A stretch of 64,000 nt of DNA from Acidovorax sp. NCPPB 4044. Lineage in GTDB: Bacteria; Pseudomonadota; Gammaproteobacteria; Burkholderiales; Burkholderiaceae_C. The stretch's first letter is position 1. Every line of letters starts with the position of its first letter. The notes beneath the pieces are model-generated. The model did not search any database. It was not told where the DNA came from and saw only the letters and a list, made by a program, of their open reading frames with translations. The stretch lies in the NCBI RefSeq assembly GCF_028069655.1, contig NZ_JAMCOS010000001.1, positions 1,890,001 through 1,954,000 on the forward strand. Direction: 5' to 3'. The position numbers and the translations under genes were made by a program. This document shows positions 1-9,132 of the stretch, in pieces.

Positions 1-92
1 GCTCTGGAGTCTCGCGGGCATGGGATGGTGGGGCGGAGGGTCGGTCGTTGAGGGCGGTGGGGTGCGTGCGGGGCAGGGCCGGGCGTGGCGGC

Positions 93-1613
93 TCAGGGCT
101 CTTCTTGCAGCAGGCTCAGCCCGATCGCTCCGCGGCGGCGCAGCCAGGGGCTGGGGCGGTAGCGCGGGTCGCCATACACCGTCTGCAGGTTGAACAGCAC
201 TTCGAGGATGTTGGTCGGGCCCCAGCGGTTGCCCATCGCGAGCGGGCCCAGCGGGTAGCCCAGCCCCAGCGTCACCGCCGATTCGAGATCGGCCGGGCTG
301 CAGATGCCCTGCTGGCAGATGTCGCTCGCGATGTTGACGATGGCCGCCACCACGCGCTGGGTAACGAAGCCGCCGCTGTCGCGGATCACGCTCACGGGCT
401 TGCCGTCGCGCGCGAAGAGCGCGTGGGCCGCATCGCGGATGTCGATGCGCGTGGCCGGGTTGGTGGCCAGCACGCGCCGGCGCGTGGCGGCGTCCTCGAT
501 CAGCATGTCGATGCCGACGGTGCGCGCGGGGTCCAGGCGCTCGACCACGGCCACCGTGGTGATGTCGAAGCCCATGGGCGCCACCAGCGAGATCGCCTGC
601 GGGGAAGGCGACGTGCCGGTCTCGATCTGCGCGCCCAGGTCCTTCAGCAGCTGATACACCTCGGGCCGGCGGGCGGCGCGGGACGATACCCACACGGGCG
701 GGATCTGGGCTACCGACGGCGCAGGGGGCTCGGCCGGCACCTGCGCCAGCCCGTCCACATAGGGGTAGAAGCCTTCGCCCGTCTTGCGGCCGAGCAGTCC
801 GCCCGCGAGCCGCTGCGCCGCCAAGGCGCTCGGGCGATACCGTGGCTCTTCGTAATACTGGCGATAAACGGATTCCATGACCGGGTGGGAAACATCCAGC
901 CCGGTGAGGTCCATCAGCTCGAACGGCCCCAGGCGGAAGCCGACCTGGTCGCGCAGGATGCGGTCCACCGTGGCGAAGTCGGCCACGCCCTCGCTCACGA
1001 TGCGCAGCGCCTCGGTGCCGAAGCCCCGGCCGGCGTGGTTCACGATGAATCCCGGCGTGTCCTGCGCGCGCACGGGCGTGTGCCCCATGGCGCGGGCGTA
1101 ATCCGCGAGCCGGTCGCACACGGCCGCATCCGTCTTCAGGCCGGCGATCACCTCCACCACCTTCATGAGCGGCACAGGGTTGAAGAAGTGGAAACCCGCA
1201 AGGCGCTCCGGGCGCTGCAGCACCGCGCCGATCGCCGTCACCGACAGCGACGATGTGTTGGTGGCCAGCACCGTGTCCGGGCGGACGATGCCTTCGAGTT
1301 GGGTAAAAAGCGCCTGCTTGATGTCCAGGCGTTCCACGATCGCTTCTATGATGAGGTCGCATCCGGCGGCATCTTCCAGTGCGGCCACGGGGGCCAGGCG
1401 GCCCGCCAGGGCGGTGGCTTCGTCTTCCGTCAGGCGCCCCTTGCCTACAAGGCGCTGCCACTGCTGCTGGATATGGTGGCGTGCGGCGTCGGCCGCTCCG
1501 GGGCGGCTGTCGAAGAGCAGAACCTGGCTGCCGGCCTGCGCCGCCATCTGGGCAATGCCCTGGCCCATGGCGCCCGTGCCTATGATGCCTACGATCGGGG
1601 TTGGGTTGGTCAT
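93..1613 (-). CDS. 3-hydroxyacyl-CoA dehydrogenase, PaaH/PaaC type
   Basis: NAD-dependent oxidation of 3-hydroxyacyl-CoA to 3-oxoacyl-CoA in the cytoplasm, as in beta-oxidation or the phenylacetate pathway. The 506-residue product opens with a Rossmann motif (GIIGTGAMG, residues 9-17), has the family signature HFFNPVPLMKVVEVI near residue 140, and carries two consecutive C-terminal 3HCDH domains. The second ends near LGLGYPLGPLAMGNRWGP. This length and the doubled C-terminal domain fit PaaH/PaaC-like enzymes rather than short 280-residue dehydrogenases. It is divergent from the FimV-like gene with only 36 bp between start codons. No other paa gene is visible, so the physiological substrate is open. 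Confidence 0.85.
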   Translation of the reverse strand: MTNPTPIVGIIGTGAMGQGIAQMAAQAGSQVLLFDSRPGAADAARHHIQQQWQRLVGKGRLTEDEATALAGRLAPVAALEDAAGCDLIIEAIVERLDIKQALFTQLEGIVRPDTVLATNTSSLSVTAIGAVLQRPERLAGFHFFNPVPLMKVVEVIAGLKTDAAVCDRLADYARAMGHTPVRAQDTPGFIVNHAGRGFGTEALRIVSEGVADFATVDRILRDQVGFRLGPFELMDLTGLDVSHPVMESVYRQYYEEPRYRPSALAAQRLAGGLLGRKTGEGFYPYVDGLAQVPAEPPAPSVAQIPPVWVSSRAARRPEVYQLLKDLGAQIETGTSPSPQAISLVAPMGFDITTVAVVERLDPARTVGIDMLIEDAATRRRVLATNPATRIDIRDAAHALFARDGKPVSVIRDSGGFVTQRVVAAIVNIASDICQQGICSPADLESAVTLGLGYPLGPLAMGNRWGPTNILEVLFNLQTVYGDPRYRPSPWLRRRGAIGLSLLQEEP

Positions 1614-1649
1614 GGAGCGCCATTATGGAGGCGGGGGAGCAAGGCACTT

Positions 1650-3995
1650 ATGTGCAAGAATGGTTCGAATAAGAACGCAACTATTGTGAAGATAAGTAAC
1701 GCAATTCTTGGGGCAAGCCTGTCGGTGGCCGCGAGTGGCGCAGCGGCCCTTTCATTGGGCGCCAGCCACGGCAGCGTCGTGCTCGGCGCGCCGGTGGACC
1801 TCGTCTTCGACGTGCAGCCCGATCCCGGCAGCGACGTCGAATCGTCCTGCGTGCGGGTGCGCCTCGTGGCGGGCGACACCGTGGTGCCGGATTCCAAGGT
1901 GCAGATCACGCCCGTGCCGGCCAGCGCGGGGCGCAACCCCGCCGTCCGGGTTCGGGCCAACGTGGCGGCGGACGAGCCGGTCTACACGGCCACGGTGTCC
2001 GCCGGCTGCACGGGCGGCGTGACGCGGCACTACACCTTCCTCTCGCAATTGCCTGAATCCGCCGCCGCATCGCCTTCCTCGCGGCCGGTCGACATCGGGC
2101 AACTGGCGGGCGCCTCCGGCGCGGGCGCGCGCGCGGGCACGGCCTCTGGCGCATCGGCGGCCGGCGGAGCCTCTGCCCGCGCCGCGCGCGTCCCGGCGTC
2201 CGGAGCGGGCGCTGCGGCCCCAGCGCGGGCGGCCCGGCCACGGGCCGCCGCCGACGCGGGTCCTGCCCTGGCACCCAGCCGGGCGCTCCGTCCCGCCGCT
2301 GCGGCGCCGGCCCCTTCGCCGGCCACGGCGGCTGCCGATCGGGCGCGGCTGGTAATGGAGCCGCTGGACGTATGGCTCGAGTCCCCGTTGCCGCTGCGCA
2401 GCTCGGCCGAGCTGGCGCCCGCCGCTCCCGAGGCGTCTCCCGAGCAGCGCGCCGAGGCGGCGGCCCTCTGGAAAGCCCTCAACACGCCGGTCGAAGACGT
2501 GCAGCGCGCAGCGGGGCGTACGGCCCAGCTCGAAACCAGCGTGGCCACCGAGCGTGCGCGGGCGGCTTCCGAGCGCGCCGCCGCCGCCGATCTGCGGCAG
2601 CGCCTCGACAGTGCCGAGGCCGACCGTTTCCCTGCAGTGATCGTCTATGCGCTGCTGGGGCTGCTCGTGCTGCTGCTGGCCCTGGCGGCCTGGCTGTGGG
2701 TCCGCGCGCGGCGCGCCGGCGAATCGGCCTGGATGCAGGCGGTGGCCGCCAGCAGCCAGCCGCCCGCACCCGGCGGCCCCGAAACCGATCAGGACGGCGG
2801 CGATGCACAGCGCACGCGGCCACAGGCATCCGCGGTGCCGGTCAGCCGGCCCCAGCGGCTGCCCACCCTGCCACGCGGCAAGGGCGCTGCGGCGGCGGCC
2901 TCCACGCGGCCGGTGCTGGTACCTCCGGCGACGCAGCCGGCAGTGGCGCCGGCCGCGGCCCCGGCGTTCAACTTCCCCACCTTCGCGGACTCGCTTTCGG
3001 GCGCCGTGGTGGTCGAAGGACCGTCCACCACGCGCAGCGCACCGCTCGCGCCGGCCCAGGTGCCCGCGCCCCCCGCCGTGGCGTCGCCACCCGCGCCGGC
3101 GCCCGTCGCCCCATCGGGTATCCGCGCCCCCGGCCCGCACCCCGAGGACCTGTTCGACATCCAGCAGCAGGCCGAATTCTTCGTCTCGGTGGGTGAACAC
3201 GACCAGGCGATCGGCGTGCTCAAGCAGCACATCGCCGCGCATGGCGACACCTCGGCCTTCGCGTACCTCGAACTGCTGCGGCTCTACCACACGCTCGGCC
3301 GCGTCGAGAGCTTCAACCAGCTGCGGGAGAAGTTCCACGCGCAGTTCAATGCCCGCGTGCCCGAGTTTGCCGCCTTCCACCGCAGCGGGCGCACGCTGCA
3401 GGGCTTCCCCGAGGCCCTGGCCGCCATCGAGGCCGAATGGTCGTCGCCGGCCGTGCTCGGCATCATCGAGGGATACCTCTTCCGGCAAGCGGATGCGCCG
3501 CACGCCGTGCAGTTCGACCTGGCCGCCTACGACGACCTGCTGCTGCTGCTGGCCGTGGCGCAGACCACCCCCGCCAGTGCGCGCGGCGCGGCGCCTCCCC
3601 GGGCCCGCACCACGCCGGCCGAAGTGCCCGCAGACGAATCGCTGGCTGCGCTGCCGCCGGAGCCTCCCTCGGTGACGGAAAAAGCGGCCGCACGGGAGCA
3701 GGAACTGCGCTCGCTCGATTCGCTGTCTGCCGGCCTGACGTGGGAATCCCTGCCCACGCCGCTGTCGCAGGCGCAGGCGCCCACCGCGCCGGTGCGCCTG
3801 GAAGACGATCCCGACGCGATGCTCGACATCGATCTGTCGGAGCCGCCCCACCTCACGCTCAGCGACCTGCCGCCCGTGCCGGTGACGGCCCCGCCCAAGC
3901 CCGGTGAGCCGGTGGGTTTCGGGATGGACAACGACAAGCTGGAACTGCGCCTGGAGCTCGAAGACATCGAGCGCAAGCACCCACCGAAGGAGTGA
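1650..3995 (+). CDS. FimV/HubP-like inner-membrane TPR protein
   Basis: Probable polar or pilus-assembly scaffold of the FimV/HubP group. The 781-residue product has an N-terminal hydrophobic export segment, then a periplasmic domain beginning LGASHGSVVLGAPVD that resembles the FimV N-terminal domain. A long Ala/Pro-rich stretch and a short coiled coil (about residues 280-325) follow, then one transmembrane helix (about 327-349). The cytoplasmic part contains a TPR-like region (about 499-585, EDLFDIQQQAEFF onward) and an acidic C-terminal tail ending in DNDKLELRLELEDIE. I see no LysM motif, which many FimV proteins have. The ATG at 1650 has a GGGGGAG stretch 10 bases upstream; a GTG at 1686 is an alternative start. 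The open frame upstream of 1650 is antisense to the dehydrogenase gene. Confidence 0.7.
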   Translation: MCKNGSNKNATIVKISNAILGASLSVAASGAAALSLGASHGSVVLGAPVDLVFDVQPDPGSDVESSCVRVRLVAGDTVVPDSKVQITPVPASAGRNPAVRVRANVAADEPVYTATVSAGCTGGVTRHYTFLSQLPESAAASPSSRPVDIGQLAGASGAGARAGTASGASAAGGASARAARVPASGAGAAAPARAARPRAAADAGPALAPSRALRPAAAAPAPSPATAAADRARLVMEPLDVWLESPLPLRSSAELAPAAPEASPEQRAEAAALWKALNTPVEDVQRAAGRTAQLETSVATERARAASERAAAADLRQRLDSAEADRFPAVIVYALLGLLVLLLALAAWLWVRARRAGESAWMQAVAASSQPPAPGGPETDQDGGDAQRTRPQASAVPVSRPQRLPTLPRGKGAAAAASTRPVLVPPATQPAVAPAAAPAFNFPTFADSLSGAVVVEGPSTTRSAPLAPAQVPAPPAVASPPAPAPVAPSGIRAPGPHPEDLFDIQQQAEFFVSVGEHDQAIGVLKQHIAAHGDTSAFAYLELLRLYHTLGRVESFNQLREKFHAQFNARVPEFAAFHRSGRTLQGFPEALAAIEAEWSSPAVLGIIEGYLFRQADAPHAVQFDLAAYDDLLLLLAVAQTTPASARGAAPPRARTTPAEVPADESLAALPPEPPSVTEKAAAREQELRSLDSLSAGLTWESLPTPLSQAQAPTAPVRLEDDPDAMLDIDLSEPPHLTLSDLPPVPVTAPPKPGEPVGFGMDNDKLELRLELEDIERKHPPKE

Positions 3996-4113
3996 TCGGG
4001 GCGGGCCGGGTGCCGGGCTCTGGCGGAGCGCCCGGCGACCAGAACAGCCGCGGCCGTGAGCGGCTTTTGGGCCCAAGCGTCGCAGCGGCCGTACCAGGCC
4101 GCAGGCGGGTGGA

Positions 4114-5022
4114 TCAGGCGTTCAGGCTGTCCATGAGACGCCTGGCCGCCGCCTCCGGGTCATCCGCATTCACGATGGCGCGCACCACCGCGATCGATCC
4201 CACGCCGGTCGCGCGCACGGCTGGAAACTGCTCTGCGCCGATCCCGCCGATGGCCACCTGCGGGTAGCCCCGCAGCAGGCGTGCATACCCGGCGAGGCGG
4301 GCCAGGCCCTGCGGCACGGTGGCCATCTTCTTGAGCGTGGTCGGAAAGACCGCGCCCATGGCGATGTAGCTCGGCGCGGCGGCATCGGCGCGCACCATCT
4401 CGGCATAGCCGTGGGTGCTCACGCCCAGGCGCATGCCTGTGCCCCGCAGCGTGGCCAGCGCGCCCGGAGCCAGCGCGTCGAGGTCTTCCTGGCCGAGGTG
4501 GACGCCGTAGGCCCCGGCATCCATGGCGGCCTGCCAGTGGTCGTTGATGAACAGCAGCGCGTCCGTGTCCTGCACGGCCTGCACTGCGGCGCGGACCTCG
4601 CGCGCCACGGCCGCCGCATCGTCCGACTTGAAGCGCAGTTGCACCGTGGGTACGCCCGCGCGCGCCATGCGGCCCACCCACTGCGCATCGGGCAGCACGG
4701 CGTAGAGCCCGAGCGCGCCGGGGCATGCCGCAAAGGGGTGCGCATGCGGGCGTGGCTGCAGTCCGAAATCCTCCGGCGCATCGGGCCAGGCGGTTGCGTC
4801 GAACCGGCCGGTGCGGTCCGCGCGGGCCTGCCAGGCACCGGCGAGGCAGTGCGCGTCCACCGCGATGAAGCCGAGGCTGCTGCAGGCTTGCAGCGCGGCG
4901 CGGTAGACCGCACCGTGGTCGCCTCCCCAGGGCGGCGCGGGTTGCGCGGGAAAGTCGGCAAAGGCCGCGGCGTGGGCCTGAACGATGGCGTCCGACATCT
5001 GCCGGAGGGAGGCGTCAAGCAT
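4114..5022 (-). CDS. thiE: Thiamine phosphate synthase with N-terminal extension
   Basis: Couples hydroxymethylpyrimidine pyrophosphate to the thiazole phosphate to give thiamine phosphate. The TIM-barrel core runs from about residue 95 (LGLYAVLPD) to the end and shows [10 protein letters not shown], the pyrophosphate-site segment LFINDHW, the GVHLGQEDL motif and a C-terminal glycine-rich phosphate loop ([11 protein letters not shown]). About 95 residues precede the core, so the 302-residue protein is well above the usual 210 or so. The extension has no motif I can assign. The ATG at 5022 overlaps the thiG stop by eight bases, arguing for translational coupling and for this start; the methionine at residue 9 is an alternative. 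It is the last gene of the thiOSGE operon. Confidence 0.9.
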   Translation of the reverse strand: MLDASLRQMSDAIVQAHAAAFADFPAQPAPPWGGDHGAVYRAALQACSSLGFIAVDAHCLAGAWQARADRTGRFDATAWPDAPEDFGLQPRPHAHPFAACPGALGLYAVLPDAQWVGRMARAGVPTVQLRFKSDDAAAVAREVRAAVQAVQDTDALLFINDHWQAAMDAGAYGVHLGQEDLDALAPGALATLRGTGMRLGVSTHGYAEMVRADAAAPSYIAMGAVFPTTLKKMATVPQGLARLAGYARLLRGYPQVAIGGIGAEQFPAVRATGVGSIAVVRAIVNADDPEAAARRLMDSLNA

Positions 5023-5833
5023 GGTCGTGGTGCCAGAAGGGGGTGCCGAGCACCGGTGTGCTCGGCTGTGCGGCATCCTGGGCGGACATGGCGCCGGCAT
5101 CGCGGGCTGCCCGCCCGGCGCGCACGGCGTCCGCAAAGGCGCCGGCCATCGCCACGGGGTCCTGGGCCAGTGCCACGGCGGTGTTGAGCAGCACGCCGTC
5201 GTAGCCCCATTCCATGACCTGGCAGGCATGCGATGGCAGGCCCAGGCCCGCATCGACCAGCAGCGGCACGTCGAGCCGCTCGCGCAGTACGCGCAGCGCA
5301 TACGGATTCACGGGGCCCCGGCCCGTGCCGATGGGCGCCGCCCAGGGCATCACGGCCTGGCATCCCACATCGACGAGGCGCTGGCAGAGCACGAGGTCTT
5401 CGGTGCAATAGGGCAGCACGTGGAAGCCGTCGCGCACGAGCTGCGACGCCGCCTCGACCAGGTTCAGCGTGTCCGGCTGCAGGGTGTAGTCGTCGCCGAT
5501 CAGCTCCAGCTTGATCCACGGCGTGCCGAACACCTCGCGCGCCATCTGCGCGGTGGTCACGGCTTCCTGGATGCTGTGGCAGCCTGCCGTGTTCGGCAGC
5601 ACCGGCACGTCCAGCCGCCGCAGCAGTTCCCAGAAACCGCTGCCGGATTCCGCCGGATTGCTGCCCTGGCGGCGCAGGGAGGCGGTCACCATGGCGGGGC
5701 GCGCGCGCTGCACGGCGGCTTCCAGCACGCTCGGCGAGGGATAGCGCGCGGTTCCGAGGAGGAGCCGGCTTTCAAAGCGCTGGCCGTAGAGGACCAGCGT
5801 GTCGTCGGTTGCAGAGGTGGGCATGGCGGACAT
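5015..5833 (-). CDS. thiG: Thiazole synthase ThiG
   Basis: Forms the thiazole phosphate moiety of thiamine from deoxyxylulose phosphate, ThiS-thiocarboxylate sulfur and the dehydroglycine supplied by ThiO. The 272-residue TIM barrel shows the Schiff-base lysine in [10 protein letters not shown] (Lys108), the conserved PNTAGC segment near residue 80, the phosphate-binding stretch APIGTGRG and the C-terminal VDAGLG and DGVLLNTA motifs. The C-terminal 20 or so residues after DAGAMSAQD look like a family-variable tail. It sits between thiS (84 bp upstream) and thiE (8-bp overlap) and shares the TPP riboswitch leader. Confidence 0.95.
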   Translation of the reverse strand: MSAMPTSATDDTLVLYGQRFESRLLLGTARYPSPSVLEAAVQRARPAMVTASLRRQGSNPAESGSGFWELLRRLDVPVLPNTAGCHSIQEAVTTAQMAREVFGTPWIKLELIGDDYTLQPDTLNLVEAASQLVRDGFHVLPYCTEDLVLCQRLVDVGCQAVMPWAAPIGTGRGPVNPYALRVLRERLDVPLLVDAGLGLPSHACQVMEWGYDGVLLNTAVALAQDPVAMAGAFADAVRAGRAARDAGAMSAQDAAQPSTPVLGTPFWHHDHA

Positions 5834-5917
5834 CCGGGAAAAAGCCGGGCGTGCCCGGCGGCAAATGCGGAGAAGAAGGGGCTGTGAACGGGTCGTGCGG
5901 CGGGTGCGCGTGCGCGT

Positions 5918-6115
5918 TCAGCCGCCCGTCACCGGCGCGATGATCTCGACGCGGTCGCCGGGCTGCAGCGCATGCTGCGCGTGGCGCGCCTGGGGCACGA
6001 ACAGGGTGTTGACGGCCACGGCGAAGGGCGGCCGGGCGGCAATGGCTGCGATGGCATGGGCCACGGTCGCGCCTTCGGGCAGGTCGGTGGCGTTCTGGTT
6101 GATGACGACGTTCAT
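5918..6115 (-). CDS. thiS: Sulfur carrier protein ThiS
   Basis: Small ubiquitin-fold sulfur carrier that delivers thiocarboxylate sulfur to ThiG. The 65-residue product starts MNVVINQNA, has the beta-grasp hydrophobic pattern (FAVAVNTLFVP) and ends in the diagnostic di-glycine (PVTGG), the site of adenylation and thiocarboxylation. Its ATG overlaps the thiO stop as ATGA, so it is translationally coupled to thiO. No dedicated ThiF adenylyltransferase is in the window; activation presumably uses a ThiF/MoeB protein encoded elsewhere (inference). Confidence 0.93.
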   Translation of the reverse strand: MNVVINQNATDLPEGATVAHAIAAIAARPPFAVAVNTLFVPQARHAQHALQPGDRVEIIAPVTGG

Positions 6116-7263
6116 GGAAGGATGGCAGCGGCAGGCGCGGGGCAGGGGGCGGAATTCTCCAGGTCCGGCCCCAGGTCCAGCGCCAGATCGAAGCGGGGGG
6201 CGAGGCGTGATTGTCCCTCGTTCAGCAATTCCATCACCACATCGAGGATGGCCGGCGAAATCATGAAGCCGTGCCGGTAGAGTCCGTTGACCTGGAGCAC
6301 GCGCGGCGCCAGACGCCGGATCGCCGGCAGGTTGTCGGGCAGCGTGGGGCGGCACTGCGTGGCGATCTCCAGGATGCGCGCTTCGGCGAAGCCCGGGTGC
6401 ACGGCATAGGCCGCGCTCAGCAGTTCCAGCGTGGAGCGCACGCTGGCGGGCGAGAGGTCGTCCGATTCGATCTCCGTGGCGCCGATCACGAAAACATGGT
6501 CTTCCTTGGGCGCGATGTAGATCGGGTAGCGCGGATGCACGAGCCGGGTGGGCCGGCGCAGCGTGACGCCCGGCGCATGCAGGCGCACCACTTCGCCGCG
6601 CACGCCGCGCAGCGCGGGCCATTCGGTGCGGGCACCGAGGCCGCGGCAGTCCAGCACCCAGTCGGGGTGCCCGGCTTCGCCCGGCATGAAATCCTCCGGC
6701 GCCCGCGGGCTGTGCCAGTGCGCCCGCACGCCGAGGCTGCCCAGGGTGTGCGCCAGGGAGTCGAGCAGCTGGCGGTTGTCCAGCTGGCCTTCGCCCGGCA
6801 GGTACAGGCCCTGGTGGAAGCGGCGCGCGGCGGCCGGTTCGGTGGCGTCGATGCCTTCGGCGTCCAGTACCTGCAGCGCGGGCAGTTCGGGCACGGTGCG
6901 GGCCGTGCGCTCGAGCACGCTGCGCAGCCGGGCGGCCTCGGCCGCGTCCTGCCGGTGCCAGAGGATGAGGGTGCCTTCCTGCTGGAAGAACACCGGCCAG
7001 GCGAGGCCGGCCAGCAACTGCGGCCAGCGCGTGAGCGCGTGGTGGCCCATGCGCACCACGCCGGGCTCGGTGATGGCGGATTCGGCCAGCGGGGCCAGCA
7101 TGGCGGCGGCGATGCGTGCGGCGGCTCCCTGCGCGTCGGGGCCCTGGGCTTCGTAGAGGTCCACGGCATGGCCCTGTCGGGCCAGCTCGACGGCCAGCAG
7201 CCGGCCCATGAGCCCGGCGCCGAGGATGGCGATGGAGGAGTGCGGAGACAGCAGAGGAAGCAT
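6112..7263 (-). CDS. thiO: Glycine oxidase ThiO
   Basis: FAD-dependent oxidation of glycine to the imine (dehydroglycine) used by ThiG. The 383-residue product has the dinucleotide-binding loop IAILGAGLMG near residue 12, an acidic residue at the end of the second strand (DLYEA), and a C-terminal FAD/substrate region (NGLYRHGFMISPAI) typical of ThiO within the DAO family. I chose the ATG at 7263 because it lies just before the Rossmann motif and downstream of the riboswitch; the longer open frame runs into the aptamer. It is the first gene of the thiOSGE operon, overlapping thiS by four bases. Its presence, rather than ThiH, indicates the aerobic thiazole route. Confidence 0.92.
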   Translation of the reverse strand: MLPLLSPHSSIAILGAGLMGRLLAVELARQGHAVDLYEAQGPDAQGAAARIAAAMLAPLAESAITEPGVVRMGHHALTRWPQLLAGLAWPVFFQQEGTLILWHRQDAAEAARLRSVLERTARTVPELPALQVLDAEGIDATEPAAARRFHQGLYLPGEGQLDNRQLLDSLAHTLGSLGVRAHWHSPRAPEDFMPGEAGHPDWVLDCRGLGARTEWPALRGVRGEVVRLHAPGVTLRRPTRLVHPRYPIYIAPKEDHVFVIGATEIESDDLSPASVRSTLELLSAAYAVHPGFAEARILEIATQCRPTLPDNLPAIRRLAPRVLQVNGLYRHGFMISPAILDVVMELLNEGQSRLAPRFDLALDLGPDLENSAPCPAPAAAILP

Positions 7264-7349
7264 GTGCGTGCGGTGGAGGTGCGTTCTCGTCGAGGGGTCG
7301 TGCGCCGGGGCGCGGGGACGGAGAACAGGCGGTGATCCACCGTTGAAAC

Positions 7350-7424
7350 TCCCCACGCCAGCATGACCTGGATCGGGTGCCGAGGGTATTTCTCAGTCGC
7401 GCCGGCATGGCGGACACCCCTGTT
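7350..7424 (-). promoter_or_regulatory. TPP riboswitch (THI element) upstream of thiO
   Basis: Read on the minus strand, the element has the conserved blocks GGGGTGTCC, then GACTGAGAAATACCC, then ACCCGATCCAGGTCATGC and the closing GGCGTGGGGA. These match the CUGAGA and ACCUGAUC signatures of the TPP aptamer. It lies about 90 bases upstream of the thiO start, so thiamine pyrophosphate should repress thiOSGE. The expression platform is the 85 bases between aptamer and ATG; I see no clear terminator there, which favours control of translation (inference). The divergent thiD gene is outside its reach. Confidence 0.93.
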
Positions 7425-7437
7425 TCGTCCGGGTCGG

Positions 7438-7443
7438 ATTACA
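7438..7443 (-). promoter_or_regulatory. Candidate -10 element of the thi riboswitch transcript
   Basis: TGTAAT on the minus strand, about 14 bases upstream of the aptamer, is positioned so that transcription would begin just before the riboswitch. No convincing -35 is visible 16-18 bases further upstream. Confidence 0.35.
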
Positions 7444-7497
7444 GCACAGGCCTCCGGGAAGCGGTTTTGACCTTGCGCAGGGGCCATAATTTTTGCC

Positions 7498-8412
7498 ATG
7501 ACTCTCGATCCCCTTGCGCCGCCGCCCCTGGCGGCGGACGACCCTGCCCGCGCGCCCCGGTATGCCCGCGTCCTGTCCATCGCGGGCTCCGACAGCGGCG
7601 GCGGCGCGGGCATCCAGGCCGACCTGAAGACCTTCGCGGCCCTGGGCTGCTACGGCATGACCGCGATCACTGCGATCACCGCGCAGAACACGCAGGGCGT
7701 GCGCGCCATCCATGGCGTGCCGCCCGACATGCTGCGCGCGCAGATCGATGCCGTGGTGGAGGACATCGGCGTCGATGCCGTGAAGATCGGCATGCTGCAT
7801 GCTCCCGAGATCGTGGAGGTGGTGGCCGATGCCATCCGCCGCCACGCCTTGCCCCACGTGGTGCTCGACCCCGTCATGGTGGCCACCAGCGGCGACCGGC
7901 TCATCGCGCCCGAGACCGTGGGCGTGCTGGTGGAACGGCTGTTTCCGCTGGCCTCCGTCGTCACGCCCAACCTCGACGAGGCGGCGCTGCTGCTCGGCAG
8001 GGAGATCGGCGGCATCGACCAGCTCGACCGGGCGGTGCAGGACCTGCTGGACCTGGGTGCACCGGCCGTGCTGCTCAAGGGCGGCCATCTGCCCGGCGAC
8101 TGGGTGGTCGATGTGCTGGGATTGCGCGGCAGTGCGCAGGGCGCCACGGCCGAGCGGCTGCAGTCGGCGCGCATTCCCACCCGCAACGGGCACGGCACGG
8201 GCTGCACGCTGTCTTCCGCCATCGCGGCGCACCTGGCGCTGGGGCTGCCCCTGGCGGAGGCCGCGAAACGTGCACGGGCCTACATCCTGCAAGCGATCAC
8301 TGCCGGGGCGGACGTGCGCACCGGGCGTGGACAGGGGCCGCTGAACCACGGGCACGCGCCGGTGGCCCAGCACATCCTGTACCCCGCGGAGCACACAGGC
8401 GCTCCGAGCTGA
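7498..8412 (+). CDS. thiD: Hydroxymethylpyrimidine/phosphomethylpyrimidine kinase
   Basis: Phosphorylates HMP to HMP-P and HMP-PP, the pyrimidine half of thiamine. The 304-residue ribokinase-fold protein has the family motifs GSDSGGGAGIQADLKT (about residues 30-45), DPVMVATSG, TPNLDEA and the anion-hole region NGHGTGCTLSSA with the conserved cysteine. About 22 residues precede the core. It is divergent from the thiOSGE operon and has no riboswitch of its own. A CATAAT hexamer at 7485-7490 lies seven bases before the ATG with no Shine-Dalgarno between them, so a leaderless transcript is plausible. Confidence 0.93.
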   Translation: MTLDPLAPPPLAADDPARAPRYARVLSIAGSDSGGGAGIQADLKTFAALGCYGMTAITAITAQNTQGVRAIHGVPPDMLRAQIDAVVEDIGVDAVKIGMLHAPEIVEVVADAIRRHALPHVVLDPVMVATSGDRLIAPETVGVLVERLFPLASVVTPNLDEAALLLGREIGGIDQLDRAVQDLLDLGAPAVLLKGGHLPGDWVVDVLGLRGSAQGATAERLQSARIPTRNGHGTGCTLSSAIAAHLALGLPLAEAAKRARAYILQAITAGADVRTGRGQGPLNHGHAPVAQHILYPAEHTGAPS

Positions 8413-8453
8413 GGGGCGCGCCTGCGGGCGGTGCCCGCGGGCCGGCAATGCGC

Positions 8454-8990
8454 CTACCAGCCCCAGGTGAGGCGGCGGGCGACCCAGCCCTTGCGGCCGT
8501 CCTCGCGTTGCACATGGGCCCAGTCGCCCGAGGTGCGCAGCGTGCGCACGACCTCGTGGCGCTCCAGCAGGCCCAGGCGTGGGTGCCGCACCCCCGGGCC
8601 GGCGCGCAGCACGGCCGTGCGGGCCGTGACCACGCGGTGCGGCTGCTTGCTGGTCAGCCCGGCGCTGACCCAGCCCAGCGTCTCCTCGTGGTCGCGCACC
8701 TTGATCCAGGCGCCGCGGCGCTGGGTGACCTGCAGCGGATAGCCTGCGCCCAGTTCCCACAGCACGGGCGAGCGGGTCGTGGGCGCTTCGCGCACGTTGA
8801 CCGAGGCGCCCCGGATGCTCACGAAATCCGCCGCCTGCGACGGCAGGGCGGCCAGCGCCGCGACGGCCACCAGCGCGCTGCCGGCCAGTGCGGCGCAGCG
8901 GCCCAGGAAGGCTGGAGCCCGGAAGGCAGCCGCTGGCGTGCGGAGGGCGGTGGAAGCGAAGGAAGCGGTGGAGTGGGAAGGGAAGGGCAC
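8454..8990 (-). CDS. Exported protein with two SH3b-like domains
   Basis: Probable periplasmic protein of unknown function. The 178-residue product starts at a GTG preceded by GAGGAGA at good spacing. It has an N-terminal signal-peptide-like segment (hydrophobic core ALVAVAALAAL ending at SQAA, about residues 35-54), then two bacterial SH3 units, one from about 55 ([18 protein letters not shown]) and one from about 120 (TAVLRAGPGVRHPRLGLL). The pattern N-V-R-x-x-P...W-x-K-V-R repeated twice is diagnostic of SH3b repeats, which often bind cell wall or form small scaffolds. It follows the ferredoxin reductase gene on the same strand by 142 bp. Confidence 0.72.
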   Translation of the reverse strand: MPFPSHSTASFASTALRTPAAAFRAPAFLGRCAALAGSALVAVAALAALPSQAADFVSIRGASVNVREAPTTRSPVLWELGAGYPLQVTQRRGAWIKVRDHEETLGWVSAGLTSKQPHRVVTARTAVLRAGPGVRHPRLGLLERHEVVRTLRTSGDWAHVQREDGRKGWVARRLTWGW

Positions 8991-9132
8991 TGGCGTTGGT
9001 CTCCTCGGTCGGTGGATGGACGGTCGATCGTCCCCGGTGGACCGGAAGAGGTGCCGCAGGTTCCTGCGATCGGCAGTGCGATGGCGCTCCCCGTGCAGCG
9101 CCGCACTGCGCGGCACGGTGGCCGCGCGGCCT

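Noticed and set aside
1..92. Possible gene at the left edge
   Set aside because: No start, stop or motif on either strand beyond the dehydrogenase stop; sequence is uninformative.
48..1649. Extension of the FimV-like frame upstream of 1650
   Set aside because: Overlaps the dehydrogenase gene in antisense and lacks protein-like features; the export segment begins after 1650.
1752..4076. Long minus-strand frame opposite the FimV-like gene
   Set aside because: Arg/Gly-rich shadow with no motif; the plus-strand frame has a signal segment, TM helix and TPR region.
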